A model generated the notes under the pieces. That model did not search any database. It saw nothing but the letters and a program-made list of their open reading frames with translations, and had not been told where the DNA came from. Shown here in pieces: positions 44,479-53,670 of a DNA stretch of 64,000 nt (the stretch's first letter is position 1; every line of letters starts with the position of its first letter). Source of the stretch: CBDBKL01 sp965206675 (GTDB lineage Bacteria; Bdellovibrionota; Bdellovibrionia; Bdellovibrionales; JAKFYE01); the NCBI GenBank assembly GCA_965206675.1, contig CBDBKL010000007.1, positions 248,001 to 312,000 of the forward strand, written 5' to 3'. A program made the translations under genes and the position numbers.

Positions 44479-44624
44479 AACCTATCAAGCCAATCTCGTA
44501 ATGAAAACGAGCGAGATTGTTCTCGGCGAGGATGAAAGTAAAAACGGCGTGCTTGGGGCACATTGAAGGCATTTTTTAGACAAAGCCGAGTGCAATCGTA
44601 GCCGTTTGTAATAGAAATAGGTTT
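44479..44624. repeat. Family B repeat, copy B5
   Basis: AACCTATC at the left and AATAGGTT at the right form the end repeat. Internal ATGAAAACGAGCGAGA, GAGGATGAAAGTAAAAACGG and GCGTGCTTGGGGCACATTG match B2 and B3. It lies between lolD and bamA, genes on the same strand. Confidence 0.75.
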
Positions 44625-44700
44625 TTTGACAAGATTATTGTTTCAAGATAGGGTCGAGGTTTAGTTTTTAACTTATTGAGAATGCTTTGGATTTTTAAAA

Positions 44701-46977
44701 ATGTTAAGATTTTTTTCGCAAATATTAATCGTTTATTTGGCTGTCTTTGGAACAGTCTTTTTTTCTTCATATGCCGTTTTTGCACAGTCTCAAAAAAGAT
44801 CTTCTAATGTAGTTAGAGATTTAAAAATTGTTGGAAATAAGAAAATTGGAACACCTGCTATTAGAGAACGTATTAAATCTCAGATTGGGAAAACTTTAAA
44901 TAAAAAGACAGTACGAGATGATATTGCCTCTCTATTTGAAATGGGACATTTTTATAATATTGAGGTTGAGAGTCATCCCTTAAAAAGAGGATTAAATCTC
45001 ACTTATACTGTTTACGAAAAACCTTCCATTATAGAGATCAAATACATAGGTCATGATGAGTTTTCAAAAGAAGAATTAGAGGAAATCTCAGAAATAAAGC
45101 CTTATCAAATCTTAGATGAAACCAAAGTTATAAAAGCCGTTGAGAAAATAAAAAAACAGTACGAAGAAAAAGGATATTTTTTAGTTCATGTGAAATCGAA
45201 AGTTATAGATGTTAAAGAAAGGGAGACGGTACGTGTTGAGTTTCATATTTCAGAGAATGATAAGATTAAGGTAAAAAAGATTACTTTGCTAGGTAACGAA
45301 ACTGTACCCAATAGTGACATCTTAGGTGCTATGGGAACTAAGGAAAAAGGGTTCTTTAGTTTTTTGACGGGGGCAGGCTCTTATCGGCAAGATATTTTTG
45401 ATCGTGATATTCAAATGATTAATTACCTTTATTTTGATAGAGGTTATGTACAAGCTAAAATTAATCAACCACAGATTTATATCACACCTGATAAAAAATA
45501 TGTTTATATCACTATTCGTATTGAAGAAGGTGATCTATTCAATATTGGAGAAGTCAATTTTGCAGGGGACGTTTTATTCAGTAGGGATGAGCTTATGGAA
45601 GATTTGGTTTCTCTCTCTGGAGAAACTTTCTCGTATGGGTCACTCCACAAAGATTTGGCGACTCTTCAAGCAAAATATGGTGACCTAGGTTATGCTTTTT
45701 CTAATATTATTCCGCAAACAAGTATAAGAGAGAAAGATAGATCTGTTGATATCATTTATGAAATTGATAAAGGGCAAAAAGTATATTTTGGAGAGTTTAA
45801 TGTTACTGGTAATACAAAAACACGTGATAAAGTTGTTCGTCGTGAGCTTAAAATTTTTGAGGGAGAATTATATAATACAACTCGAAAAAGAGAATCTGAA
45901 GCCAATGTTCAACGCTTGGGATACTTTGAGGATGTTAAGTTTAATTTAAAAACTTCTATAGAAAAACAAGATGTTGTAGATCTTGAAATCGCAGTTAAAG
46001 AAAGAAATACAGGTAGTATTCAAGTCGGTGCGGGCTATAATTCTGCTACGGGTATGATTTTTAATGGGCAATTACAACAGTCAAATCTTTTTGGTAAAGG
46101 GCAGAGATTAGCACTGACTGTAGATCTTAATAAGACAGATTCCATTTTTAACATCAGTTTTACTGAACCTTATTTTTACGATACGAAATGGTCTTTAGGT
46201 GGGGATATTTATCGAAGAAAAATTGTCCAAACAGGAGAATATGATGAATCTGTCTTCGGTGGAGCTATACGTGTAGGGCATCCTATTTTACCTTATTTTT
46301 ACGGTTTTTTGCGCTACCGTTATGACGTAACACATGTTGAGTTAGATCCTTATAATCCTAATCCTGCATTATATCCTGTTGATACGGTCAATGGCATTAC
46401 AAGCTCTATTACGGGAACATTAGAATATGATAAAAGAAACGATAGATTAACTCCAACTAATGGCTTTTTTGCCAGCACATCTTTAGAACATGCTGGACTT
46501 GGAGGTGATATTTCTTATCTACGAGGTACAGGAAATATACGGTTTTATCACCCCGTATTTTGGGATATTGTTTTTCGTAGCAATATGTCCTACGGCATTA
46601 TTAATGGCCTAGACTCTGATCCGCCATTTACGGAACTTTATCGTCTTGGAGGGCCGAACACACTAAGGGGTTATGACTACCGTTCAGTAGGTCTGTCATT
46701 AAATAATAAGCCCCCTGGAGGTAAGCAACAGACCTATTTTAACTTAGAGTTAGAATTTCCTTTGGTTTCTGAGACGAAAATGAGGGGGGTTGTTTTTTAC
46801 GATATTGGTTATGCAGATGATAAATTGAATTTTCATAATTTTAGGAGTAATTTTGGAATAGGAGTTCGTTGGTTTTCCCCTATTGGTCCATTGCGATTTG
46901 AATGGGGATTTCCAATTAATAAACAAGCTGGGGAAGAAACAAGCGTATTTAACTTTGCCATTGGCTCCCCATTTTAA
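44701..46977 (+). CDS. bamA: Outer-membrane assembly factor BamA
   Basis: Omp85 insertase for outer-membrane proteins. Seen: a signal peptide (to about residue 30, FAQSQ), five POTRA repeats (for example LKIVGNKKIGTPAIRERI, ITLLGNETVPNSDILGAM, FNVTGNTKTRDKVVRREL), then a 16-strand barrel with the Omp85 motif RLGGPNTLRGYDYRSVG and a C-terminus ending in Phe (FAIGSPF). The length of 758 residues is typical. It heads a packed envelope operon running to 53.5 kb. Confidence 0.96.
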   Translation: MLRFFSQILIVYLAVFGTVFFSSYAVFAQSQKRSSNVVRDLKIVGNKKIGTPAIRERIKSQIGKTLNKKTVRDDIASLFEMGHFYNIEVESHPLKRGLNLTYTVYEKPSIIEIKYIGHDEFSKEELEEISEIKPYQILDETKVIKAVEKIKKQYEEKGYFLVHVKSKVIDVKERETVRVEFHISENDKIKVKKITLLGNETVPNSDILGAMGTKEKGFFSFLTGAGSYRQDIFDRDIQMINYLYFDRGYVQAKINQPQIYITPDKKYVYITIRIEEGDLFNIGEVNFAGDVLFSRDELMEDLVSLSGETFSYGSLHKDLATLQAKYGDLGYAFSNIIPQTSIREKDRSVDIIYEIDKGQKVYFGEFNVTGNTKTRDKVVRRELKIFEGELYNTTRKRESEANVQRLGYFEDVKFNLKTSIEKQDVVDLEIAVKERNTGSIQVGAGYNSATGMIFNGQLQQSNLFGKGQRLALTVDLNKTDSIFNISFTEPYFYDTKWSLGGDIYRRKIVQTGEYDESVFGGAIRVGHPILPYFYGFLRYRYDVTHVELDPYNPNPALYPVDTVNGITSSITGTLEYDKRNDRLTPTNGFFASTSLEHAGLGGDISYLRGTGNIRFYHPVFWDIVFRSNMSYGIINGLDSDPPFTELYRLGGPNTLRGYDYRSVGLSLNNKPPGGKQQTYFNLELEFPLVSETKMRGVVFYDIGYADDKLNFHNFRSNFGIGVRWFSPIGPLRFEWGFPINKQAGEETSVFNFAIGSPF

Positions 46978-46995
46978 ACAAAAGGAGAATATGTC

Positions 46996-47496
46996 ATGAA
47001 AAAATTAATATTTTTAGTATTGGTAGGTTTTGCAATTAACGTAGAAGCGGAACAAAAGATTGGTTATGTTGATATGCAAGAAGCTATTCAAGCAACATCA
47101 TCTGGGAAAAAGGCTAAGAAAAAATTAGAAAGTGAATTTAAAAAGAAAGAAAAACAATTAAAATCAAAGAGAGAAGATCTTCAAAAAATGCAAACCGACT
47201 TAGAAAAGAAAGCAATGGTTTTATCAGAAAAAGTTCGTGAACAAAAAACTATGGAATTTCAAAAGAATGCCTATGAATATCAGAAGTTAATGGTGGAATC
47301 TCAACAGGCTATTCAAAAAAGAGAGATAGAGTTAACGAAACCTATTTTGGAAAAACTTAAGAAAGTCATTGCGAAAGTTGCCAAAAAAGAAGGGTACAGT
47401 ATTATTTTGGAAAGAGGACAGAATAATGTACTTTGGGGGAAAAAAGATCTTAATTTAACGAAAAAAGTTGTAAAGGCTTTTGAGAAGCAAAAATGA
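46996..47496 (+). CDS. skp: Periplasmic chaperone Skp/OmpH
   Basis: Carries unfolded outer-membrane proteins to BamA. Seen: a signal peptide ending VEAEQ, the start of the mature protein IGYVDMQEAIQATSSGK and two long coiled arms rich in K/E/Q (about residues 40-110). The length of 166 residues is typical. AAAGGAG ribosome site. Its end overlaps fabZ by 4 bases. The usual lpxD between skp and fabZ is absent here. Confidence 0.92.
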   Translation: MKKLIFLVLVGFAINVEAEQKIGYVDMQEAIQATSSGKKAKKKLESEFKKKEKQLKSKREDLQKMQTDLEKKAMVLSEKVREQKTMEFQKNAYEYQKLMVESQQAIQKREIELTKPILEKLKKVIAKVAKKEGYSIILERGQNNVLWGKKDLNLTKKVVKAFEKQK

Positions 47497-47942
47497 TTGA
47501 TATCTCTGAGATATTAAAAAGACTTCCTCATAGATATCCATTTGTTTTAGTGGATCGTGTTTTAGAATTGGATCTTAAGGAAAATGAGGGATCTTTTGTC
47601 GGCTCTAGAATTAAGACTCAAAAAAATATAACGTATAATGAGCCATTTTTTCCAGGACATTTTCCTGGCCGTCCTATTATGCCTGGAGTGTTAATTATTG
47701 AAGCTATGGCTCAATCAGCGGGTTTAATGATTTATCGACCTCCTCCAGAGGGAAGGGAATGGGAATTTTATATCTGTGGTATTAATGATGCAAAATTTAG
47801 GAAAACTGTCACTCCTGGTGATACTTTAGAAATAAGTGCCCTTACTATTAAAGACAAAAAGACATTTTTTGTCTTTTCTTGCGAGGCTAGAGTTGATGAG
47901 CATGTTGTGGCCTCTTCGGAGATTATGGCAAAAATCCTATGA
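47493..47942 (+). CDS. fabZ: 3-hydroxyacyl-ACP dehydratase FabZ
   Basis: Dehydrates 3-hydroxyacyl-ACP in fatty-acid synthesis and so competes with lipid A synthesis for the same precursor. Seen: LPHRYPFVLVDRV and GHFPGRPIMPGVLIIEAMAQ with catalytic H56 and E70. The length of 149 residues is typical. It overlaps skp and lpxA by 4 bases each. Confidence 0.97.
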   Translation: MIDISEILKRLPHRYPFVLVDRVLELDLKENEGSFVGSRIKTQKNITYNEPFFPGHFPGRPIMPGVLIIEAMAQSAGLMIYRPPPEGREWEFYICGINDAKFRKTVTPGDTLEISALTIKDKKTFFVFSCEARVDEHVVASSEIMAKIL

Positions 47943-48718
47943 TACATTCTTCATCTGTTATTTCACCGAAAGCTGAAATTGGAAAAAATGTTTCAATTGG
48001 TCCTTTCTGTCATATTAGAGGTAAAGTCACTATTGGAAGCAATACAAAATTAGATGCTAATGTCACCATTGGATTTGAATCGGGGTCAGTTGAAATTGGA
48101 GAGGGAAATCGTTTTTCTCCAGGATGTGTTATAGGGTGTCCGCCACAAGATCGTTATTATAAAGATGATGATACATGTTTAACTATTGGCAATAACAATC
48201 AGTTTCGTGAGTGTGTTACAGTGAGTTTAGGGACTCAAAGAGGTGGTGGAAAAACACAAATCGGGAGTCATAATTTATTTATGGCTTACGTTCATTTTGG
48301 ACATGATTGTTCTATTGGGAGCCATAATTTTATTGCAAACGCTTGTCAATTTGCAGGCAATGTCATTTTAGATAATTATATTACGATAGGTGGAATGTGT
48401 GCTTTTAATCAAAGTATACGTTTGGGAAGTTATTCATTTGTAGGTGGTCTGAGTTGTGTAAATAAGGACATTTTACCTTTTTCAATGGCTCAAGGAAACC
48501 ATGCACTTATTAAAGCCACAAATAAAATAGGTTTGGAAAGAAACGGAATGTCTCCAGAAGAAATTAGTAATATTCATAAAGCTATTCGTATTTTAATGAA
48601 AGGTTCGAGTACAATTTCTGAGGGGTTAAAAAGAATAAAAGAGGAATGCATTTCTAACGATCACATAAAATATCTTATTCAATTTGTTGAGAGTACCAAT
48701 AGAGGTTTAGCAAAGTGA
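47939..48718 (+). CDS. lpxA: UDP-N-acetylglucosamine acyltransferase LpxA
   Basis: First step of lipid A synthesis. Seen: left-handed beta-helix hexapeptide repeats through residue 190, VHFGHDCSIGS with catalytic His H122, and a helical C-terminal domain (SPEEISNIHKAIRILM). The length of 259 residues is typical. In most LpxA the motif after ECVT is (N/H)RGT; here it reads SLGT (residues 96-99), losing a conserved Arg. Overlaps its neighbours by 4 bases. Confidence 0.95.
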   Translation: MIHSSSVISPKAEIGKNVSIGPFCHIRGKVTIGSNTKLDANVTIGFESGSVEIGEGNRFSPGCVIGCPPQDRYYKDDDTCLTIGNNNQFRECVTVSLGTQRGGGKTQIGSHNLFMAYVHFGHDCSIGSHNFIANACQFAGNVILDNYITIGGMCAFNQSIRLGSYSFVGGLSCVNKDILPFSMAQGNHALIKATNKIGLERNGMSPEEISNIHKAIRILMKGSSTISEGLKRIKEECISNDHIKYLIQFVESTNRGLAK

Positions 48719-49620
48719 TAAAAATAGGGGTTGTTGGCGTTGGATATTTAGGTCGATTTCATGCACAGAAGTTGAAAGAAATCAAAAACGCTGAACTTGT
48801 AGGGGTTTATGATTTAGATTGGAGTCGTACGCAGTTGATAGCAGAGGAGGTTCAAACCCAACCTTATAGAGATATAGAAACGCTTTATAAAGATATTGAT
48901 GCGGTTTCCATTGCAGCTCCAACAAGTTCCCATTTTGAACTTGTTCAATCTGCTTTAGAGAATAATCTCCATGTCTTTGTTGAAAAACCTATCGCTATGA
49001 CAAGTAGGGAAGGGGAGATATTATCTACACTCTCTAGAGAACAGAGTAAATTATTACAGGTCGGACATATTGAGAGATTTAACCCTGTTTTTTGTTCCAT
49101 AAAAGACAAGCTGGACTCATGTTCTAATTTTCATTTTAAAAGACTTGCTGAATTCAAAGAAAGAGCTTTGGATGTGGATATAGTCACAGATTTAATGATT
49201 CATGATATAGATTTATTATTAAATTTTTTAAACGAATCTCCTATAGATATAGAGGCAGTGGGAGAAAAAATCCGTACAGAAAAATATGATAAAGCCATAG
49301 TAAAGTTGTTTTTTAAAAATGAAAAAAAAGCAATTCTAGAAGCGAGTAGGGTGCACACGCAACCTTGCCGAACGATGACAGCACAAGGGGATAAGTTTTC
49401 TATATTTGCAGATTTATTGAAATCTCATTACAGAATAAAATATCTTGAGGGTGAAGAGGATTGTCATAGGGTTGAAAAAAAAGATTTGCTTTGTGAGGAA
49501 TTTAGTTTTTTTATAAATTCAATTTTAAATAACGAACCTTCAATATGTAGTGGAGAAAGTGCAACAAAAAATTTAAAAATAGTGGAGAGTATTCTTGAGA
49601 ATATTAATAGTAGCGGCTGA
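48715..49620 (+). CDS. Gfo/Idh/MocA oxidoreductase in the lipid A operon (GnnA-like candidate)
   Basis: NAD(P)-dependent sugar oxidoreductase. Seen: IGVVGVGYLGRFHAQKL at the N-terminus, VSIAAPTSSHFEL, the motif VEKPIAM and a C-terminal domain starting VGHIERFNPVF. It lies between lpxA and lpxB with 4-base and 26-base overlaps. In Acidithiobacillus and Leptospira the enzyme GnnA, of this family, works with the aminotransferase GnnB to make the 3-amino sugar for amide-linked lipid A. No gnnB is present here, so the GnnA role is a hypothesis. Such a gene between lpxA and lpxB also occurs in bacteria where its role is unknown. Confidence 0.8.
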   Translation: MIKIGVVGVGYLGRFHAQKLKEIKNAELVGVYDLDWSRTQLIAEEVQTQPYRDIETLYKDIDAVSIAAPTSSHFELVQSALENNLHVFVEKPIAMTSREGEILSTLSREQSKLLQVGHIERFNPVFCSIKDKLDSCSNFHFKRLAEFKERALDVDIVTDLMIHDIDLLLNFLNESPIDIEAVGEKIRTEKYDKAIVKLFFKNEKKAILEASRVHTQPCRTMTAQGDKFSIFADLLKSHYRIKYLEGEEDCHRVEKKDLLCEEFSFFINSILNNEPSICSGESATKNLKIVESILENINSSG

Positions 49621-50743
49621 ATCATCAAGCACGGAATATGCGACTCGTCTTCTTAAACACTGGAAGACATCAGGAGTAAAGATTGATGCTTTCGGTGTAG
49701 GAAATGAGGAAATGAAATCCTTAGGGTTTCAATGTTTAGGTCGCAGTGAGGAATTAGCTGTTGTTGGTATTTTTGAAGTCGTAAGGTGTTTTCATAAAAT
49801 CAAACAAGTTTTTAATGCCTTAATAGATAAATTTCAAAATAGTCCTCCACAAGTTGTTCTACTTATAGATTACCCTGACTTTAATTTTGCCTTGGCTAAA
49901 AAATTAAAAAAAATTAATCCTAGGGTACCTATTCTGTACTATATTCCACCACAAATGTGGGCTTGGCGTAAAAATCGAATAAAAACTTTAAAAAAAATAG
50001 CGGATAAAATTTGTGTGATATTTCCTCATGAAATTGAATTTTATAAAGAAAATAGTTTAGAAGTTGAATATGTTGGACATCCACTGGTTGAAAATCTTGA
50101 TAGCTTAAAACTATCTAAGGAAGAACGTTATGATTTACGCCAATCCTATGGAATTTCCAACAACGAACATTTAATTGGCCTTATGCCGGGGAGTCGATAT
50201 TCTGAGATTAAAAATATGTTAGAGACTCAAATCAGATCAGCTTTATTTTTTAAAAAAAACAAAATTGCAGTTCTTATTGCAAAGGATATAAATCAGAGTG
50301 ATATTAAAAAACAGATAAAAAAGATAACTGATCGTCAAGTTATTTGTATTAAATTAGAAACAGCTAAGATGATACAAATGTGTGACACTATTTTAGCAAA
50401 AAGTGGAACGGGGACTTTATGGGTTGCCTTAATGAAAGTACCCATGGTTATTGTGTATAAATTTAATATGTTAACGGCTTCTTTAGGGGGTATTTTTATT
50501 AAAAAACCCCGTTTTTTTGGACTTCCTAATATTATTTTAAATAAATCTATTGTTAAAGAATTATTACAAAAGGAATTTAATATCCGAAATACAGTTGATG
50601 CTCTATCTCAAATTATAAATAATGATGAGGCAAGGAGAGCACAACAAAGTGCTTTTGTTGAGATTCAAGAAAAACTGAAACGGAATGATGTGACAAAAAC
50701 CATAGCTTATCATATTGAACGTCTTGCTAAAGAAAAAAGATAG
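49595..50743 (+). CDS. lpxB: Lipid-A-disaccharide synthase
   Basis: Glycosyltransferase (GT19) joining UDP-diacylglucosamine and lipid X. Seen: LIDYPDFNFALAKKLKK, YYIPPQMWAWRKNRIK, the signature VEYVGHPLVE and LMPGSRYSEIK. The start is TTG within the preceding gene, with GGAGAG upstream. The length of 382 residues is typical. It is 11 bases before lpxK. Confidence 0.95.
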   Translation: MRILIVAAESSSTEYATRLLKHWKTSGVKIDAFGVGNEEMKSLGFQCLGRSEELAVVGIFEVVRCFHKIKQVFNALIDKFQNSPPQVVLLIDYPDFNFALAKKLKKINPRVPILYYIPPQMWAWRKNRIKTLKKIADKICVIFPHEIEFYKENSLEVEYVGHPLVENLDSLKLSKEERYDLRQSYGISNNEHLIGLMPGSRYSEIKNMLETQIRSALFFKKNKIAVLIAKDINQSDIKKQIKKITDRQVICIKLETAKMIQMCDTILAKSGTGTLWVALMKVPMVIVYKFNMLTASLGGIFIKKPRFFGLPNIILNKSIVKELLQKEFNIRNTVDALSQIINNDEARRAQQSAFVEIQEKLKRNDVTKTIAYHIERLAKEKR

Positions 50744-50754
50744 AAGGGTAAAAA

Positions 50755-51714
50755 ATGTTTAATCCTTTGAGTGCCCTTTATGGTTCTGTAATGAAATATC
50801 GCAATAGATTATTTGATCAAGGCTTTTTTAACCCCTATGTTTCTAAAATAAGAGTTGTCAGTGTAGGGAATTTAACTATGGGGGGTACTGGAAAAACCCC
50901 AATGGTCGATTTTCTTATAGCGGAATCAAAAAAACGAGGCCTTAAACCAGCTGTAATATCACGTGGTTATGGGCGAAAATCTAAAGGATTTCTTCAAGTC
51001 CATACGGATAGTCAGGTTTTAGATGTAGGGGATGAGCCTCTGATGCTTAAACGAAAGCACAGTGATATTCCCATATATTTATCAGAAAATCGTACACTAG
51101 GTATTAAAAAAATGGAGAAAGAGGAAGATGTAGATATTGTTGTAGCAGATGATGCTTTTCAACACCGATGGCTTTTTCGTGATTTTGATATTCTTATGTG
51201 GAATTGCAGTCAAAAAAATAAAAATATTTTCCCCAAGGGTTCTTTAAGGGAATCTTTTGATTCTGTTCAAAGAGCGCATCTCATTGTTTTACTGGGAAAA
51301 AAAGAGGAATGTGAAGAGTGGAGAGGGGATTTTAAAGGAAAAGAGATTGTTCATGCTCAGAAAGAATTAGGCCAACCTTATCATTTGAAAACAAAAAACC
51401 CTTGGGAAGAAAAGCCTCAAATTATTTCTTTAGTGTCTGGGATTGCCAAGCCTCTGGAGTTTGAAAAACTGATTAAAGAAAAATACAATGTAAATGTATC
51501 TCAACATCTAAAATTTAAAGATCATATAAGGTATGATAAAAAAATAATGAAAGATATTGAGAGATTGGAAGGGCCAGTTATGACCACCGAAAAAGATGCT
51601 GTTAAACTAAGTCTTTTTAAAATTAATAAAAATATTTTTGTTCAACCTATAAGTTTAAAAATTGAAATAGAACAGAGGAAATTAGATGAAATTCTTTTTG
51701 GATATCATATTTAA
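50755..51714 (+). CDS. lpxK: Tetraacyldisaccharide 4'-kinase
   Basis: Phosphorylates the 4' position of the lipid A precursor at the inner membrane. Seen: the P-loop variant VGNLTMGGTGKTP (38-49), ISRGYGRKSKGF near 70, VVADDAFQHRWL and MTTEKDAVKL. The length of 319 residues is typical. The last 29 bases overlap the acyltransferase gene. Confidence 0.95.
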   Translation: MFNPLSALYGSVMKYRNRLFDQGFFNPYVSKIRVVSVGNLTMGGTGKTPMVDFLIAESKKRGLKPAVISRGYGRKSKGFLQVHTDSQVLDVGDEPLMLKRKHSDIPIYLSENRTLGIKKMEKEEDVDIVVADDAFQHRWLFRDFDILMWNCSQKNKNIFPKGSLRESFDSVQRAHLIVLLGKKEECEEWRGDFKGKEIVHAQKELGQPYHLKTKNPWEEKPQIISLVSGIAKPLEFEKLIKEKYNVNVSQHLKFKDHIRYDKKIMKDIERLEGPVMTTEKDAVKLSLFKINKNIFVQPISLKIEIEQRKLDEILFGYHI

Positions 51715-52561
51715 TATACTTGCTAAAAGTATTGCCTATCTTCCTCGAAAACTTCAAATGCTTCTTGGTAAAACTCTTGGAACTTTTTTTTATGATATAT
51801 TTAAAATTCGCAAAAAAGTATTAGATCAAAATCTTCTTCTAGTATTTCCCAATATGTCTCATACAGAGAGAAAAACTCTAGCTAGACAGTGTGTGCGAAA
51901 TTTAGGTCAATCAGTCATTGAATATGCTAATTTGTTTCATCCTAGATCTACGTGGTTTCAAAGTTTTGTTTCTGGAAGAGGTGAAGAATATATAAGAGAA
52001 GGTTTAAAAAAGGGGAAGGGGGTATTTATTCTTGCATCTCATATGGGAGCTGGTGATTACTTAGGTTATTGGTTAGCTCAAAGATTTCCTACATACTTAA
52101 TTTCCAAAAAATTTAAAAATAAGTGGCTCAATGAAATATGGTTTAAAATACGATCTCAACAGGGAATTCGTTTCATTGAAGATAAAAACAGCACTTTTGA
52201 TATATTAAGGGCATTAAAAAAGAATGGAGTTATTATATTTATATTAGATCAATTTCGTCATCCTCCTTCTGGGATAAAAACTCAATTTTTTGGACATCCC
52301 ACAGGTACAACTATGGGGCTTGCTACATTTGCATTAAAAACAGGTGCTGCCGTTTTCCCTGGATATAACATTCGTCAAAAAAATGGTGTTCTATTAAATA
52401 TTATTGAGCCAGAGATCCCATTTGAATTAAAAGGGGATAGGAAGACAAGTGTTGGACATATGACACAAGTGTATACGGATAAAATAGAAGAAATTGTAAG
52501 AAATAATCCTACTCAGTGGATGTGGACACACCGGCGTTGGAAACCGTTTGTTGAAACATGA
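51686..52561 (+). CDS. lpxL: Lipid A late acyltransferase (LpxL/HtrB family)
   Basis: Adds a secondary acyl chain to lipid A. Seen: a hydrophobic N-terminus, the HX4D catalytic motif H119-M-G-A-G-D124, ILDQFRHPPSG (typical DQ motif) and the end PTQWMWTHRRWK. The length of 291 residues is typical. The start lies in lpxK with an AGAGGAA ribosome site. Only one late acyltransferase is present in the operon. Confidence 0.92.
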   Translation: MKFFLDIIFNILAKSIAYLPRKLQMLLGKTLGTFFYDIFKIRKKVLDQNLLLVFPNMSHTERKTLARQCVRNLGQSVIEYANLFHPRSTWFQSFVSGRGEEYIREGLKKGKGVFILASHMGAGDYLGYWLAQRFPTYLISKKFKNKWLNEIWFKIRSQQGIRFIEDKNSTFDILRALKKNGVIIFILDQFRHPPSGIKTQFFGHPTGTTMGLATFALKTGAAVFPGYNIRQKNGVLLNIIEPEIPFELKGDRKTSVGHMTQVYTDKIEEIVRNNPTQWMWTHRRWKPFVET

Positions 52562-53484
52562 TTCGCTTCTTTCAAGTTGTTTTAAGTATTGGAATTTTTC
52601 TTCTACAAATAAGTTGTGGAGGTAAATTAATTAAGGACGTAGAAGAAGATTTTAAACGTATTGAGTCCTTTGATCAGAAAATAAAGGTGAAAAATATTGA
52701 AAAGAAAAAAGAAAAGCCAAAGCAAAAGAAAAAAATAAGGAAAGCGATGAAACAGAAAAAAGAAGAAGTTAAGGGGAGACGTCCGCCTATAGATCCTTAT
52801 AGGGTTGGTGAGTCTATAGACATGAGCCTTTCTTATTTTGGAATTAAAGCTGGAAATATGGTTTTTCAAGTTAATCCCTTTAAAGAGATCAACGGGAAAA
52901 AGTCTTATCATTTTTCAGTTACAGTGAAATCGAATAAATTATTTTCTAAATTTTATTATGTTAATAATTCTGTAGATGTCTATTTAGATTATAATTTAAT
53001 GATTCCTTATAGTTTTTCTTTAAGTGTAAACGAAACAAATGAAATAAAAGAATCACGATCTTATTTTAATTGGAAAGAAAAGAAAGCCTATTTTTGGGAG
53101 AAAAAAATAAATAAGAAAAAAGAAAAGAAAGAAGAAGAATACAATTGGGATATTGTAGAATACGCACAGAGCGTTTTCTCTGCCCCTTTTTATTTACGTT
53201 CTTTACAACTATCTCCAGGAGAGGAGATAGAATACCCTATTGCTAATAAAAAAAAGAATATGTTATTAAAAGTTAAAATCTTACGAAAAGAAGAGATAAA
53301 GGTTAAGGCGGGCACTTTTAATACTGTTGTTGTAAGTCCTGAATTACAAATAGAGGGAGTTTTAAAGCAAACAAGGAAGGCTTTTATTTGGCTTACTGAT
53401 GATGACAGGAAATTTATTGTAAAAATAGAGAGCGAAGCAAAGGTTGGAAAGTTAAAGGCTGAAGCTGTGTCTATTCAACCTTAG
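52558..53484 (+). CDS. DUF3108-type envelope protein, probable lipoprotein
   Basis: Seen: an N-terminal hydrophobic segment ending LLQISCGG (lipobox, C20), a very lysine-rich linker (about residues 45-75) and a beta-rich domain from residue 85 with IDMSLSYFGIKAGNMVFQV and AGTFNTVVVSPEL, which fit DUF3108. Function unknown in the family. It overlaps the acyltransferase gene by 4 bases and is the last gene of the bamA-lpx operon. Confidence 0.8.
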   Translation: MIRFFQVVLSIGIFLLQISCGGKLIKDVEEDFKRIESFDQKIKVKNIEKKKEKPKQKKKIRKAMKQKKEEVKGRRPPIDPYRVGESIDMSLSYFGIKAGNMVFQVNPFKEINGKKSYHFSVTVKSNKLFSKFYYVNNSVDVYLDYNLMIPYSFSLSVNETNEIKESRSYFNWKEKKAYFWEKKINKKKEKKEEEYNWDIVEYAQSVFSAPFYLRSLQLSPGEEIEYPIANKKKNMLLKVKILRKEEIKVKAGTFNTVVVSPELQIEGVLKQTRKAFIWLTDDDRKFIVKIESEAKVGKLKAEAVSIQP

Positions 53485-53670
53485 ATTAAAATGTTACGGG
53501 AATGAATATTATAGCTAGACTTAAATCTATTCATAAGAAAATAAACTTCTAAAAATTAAATTCTAGAGCTAAAATATTAGTTCTATTCTAGAATTAATAT
53601 AAATAGGACGATTAAGAGTTTTAGTGGATTTTTCTTACAATTTTTATATGTTTGTTTTTAGGAGAAGGGG

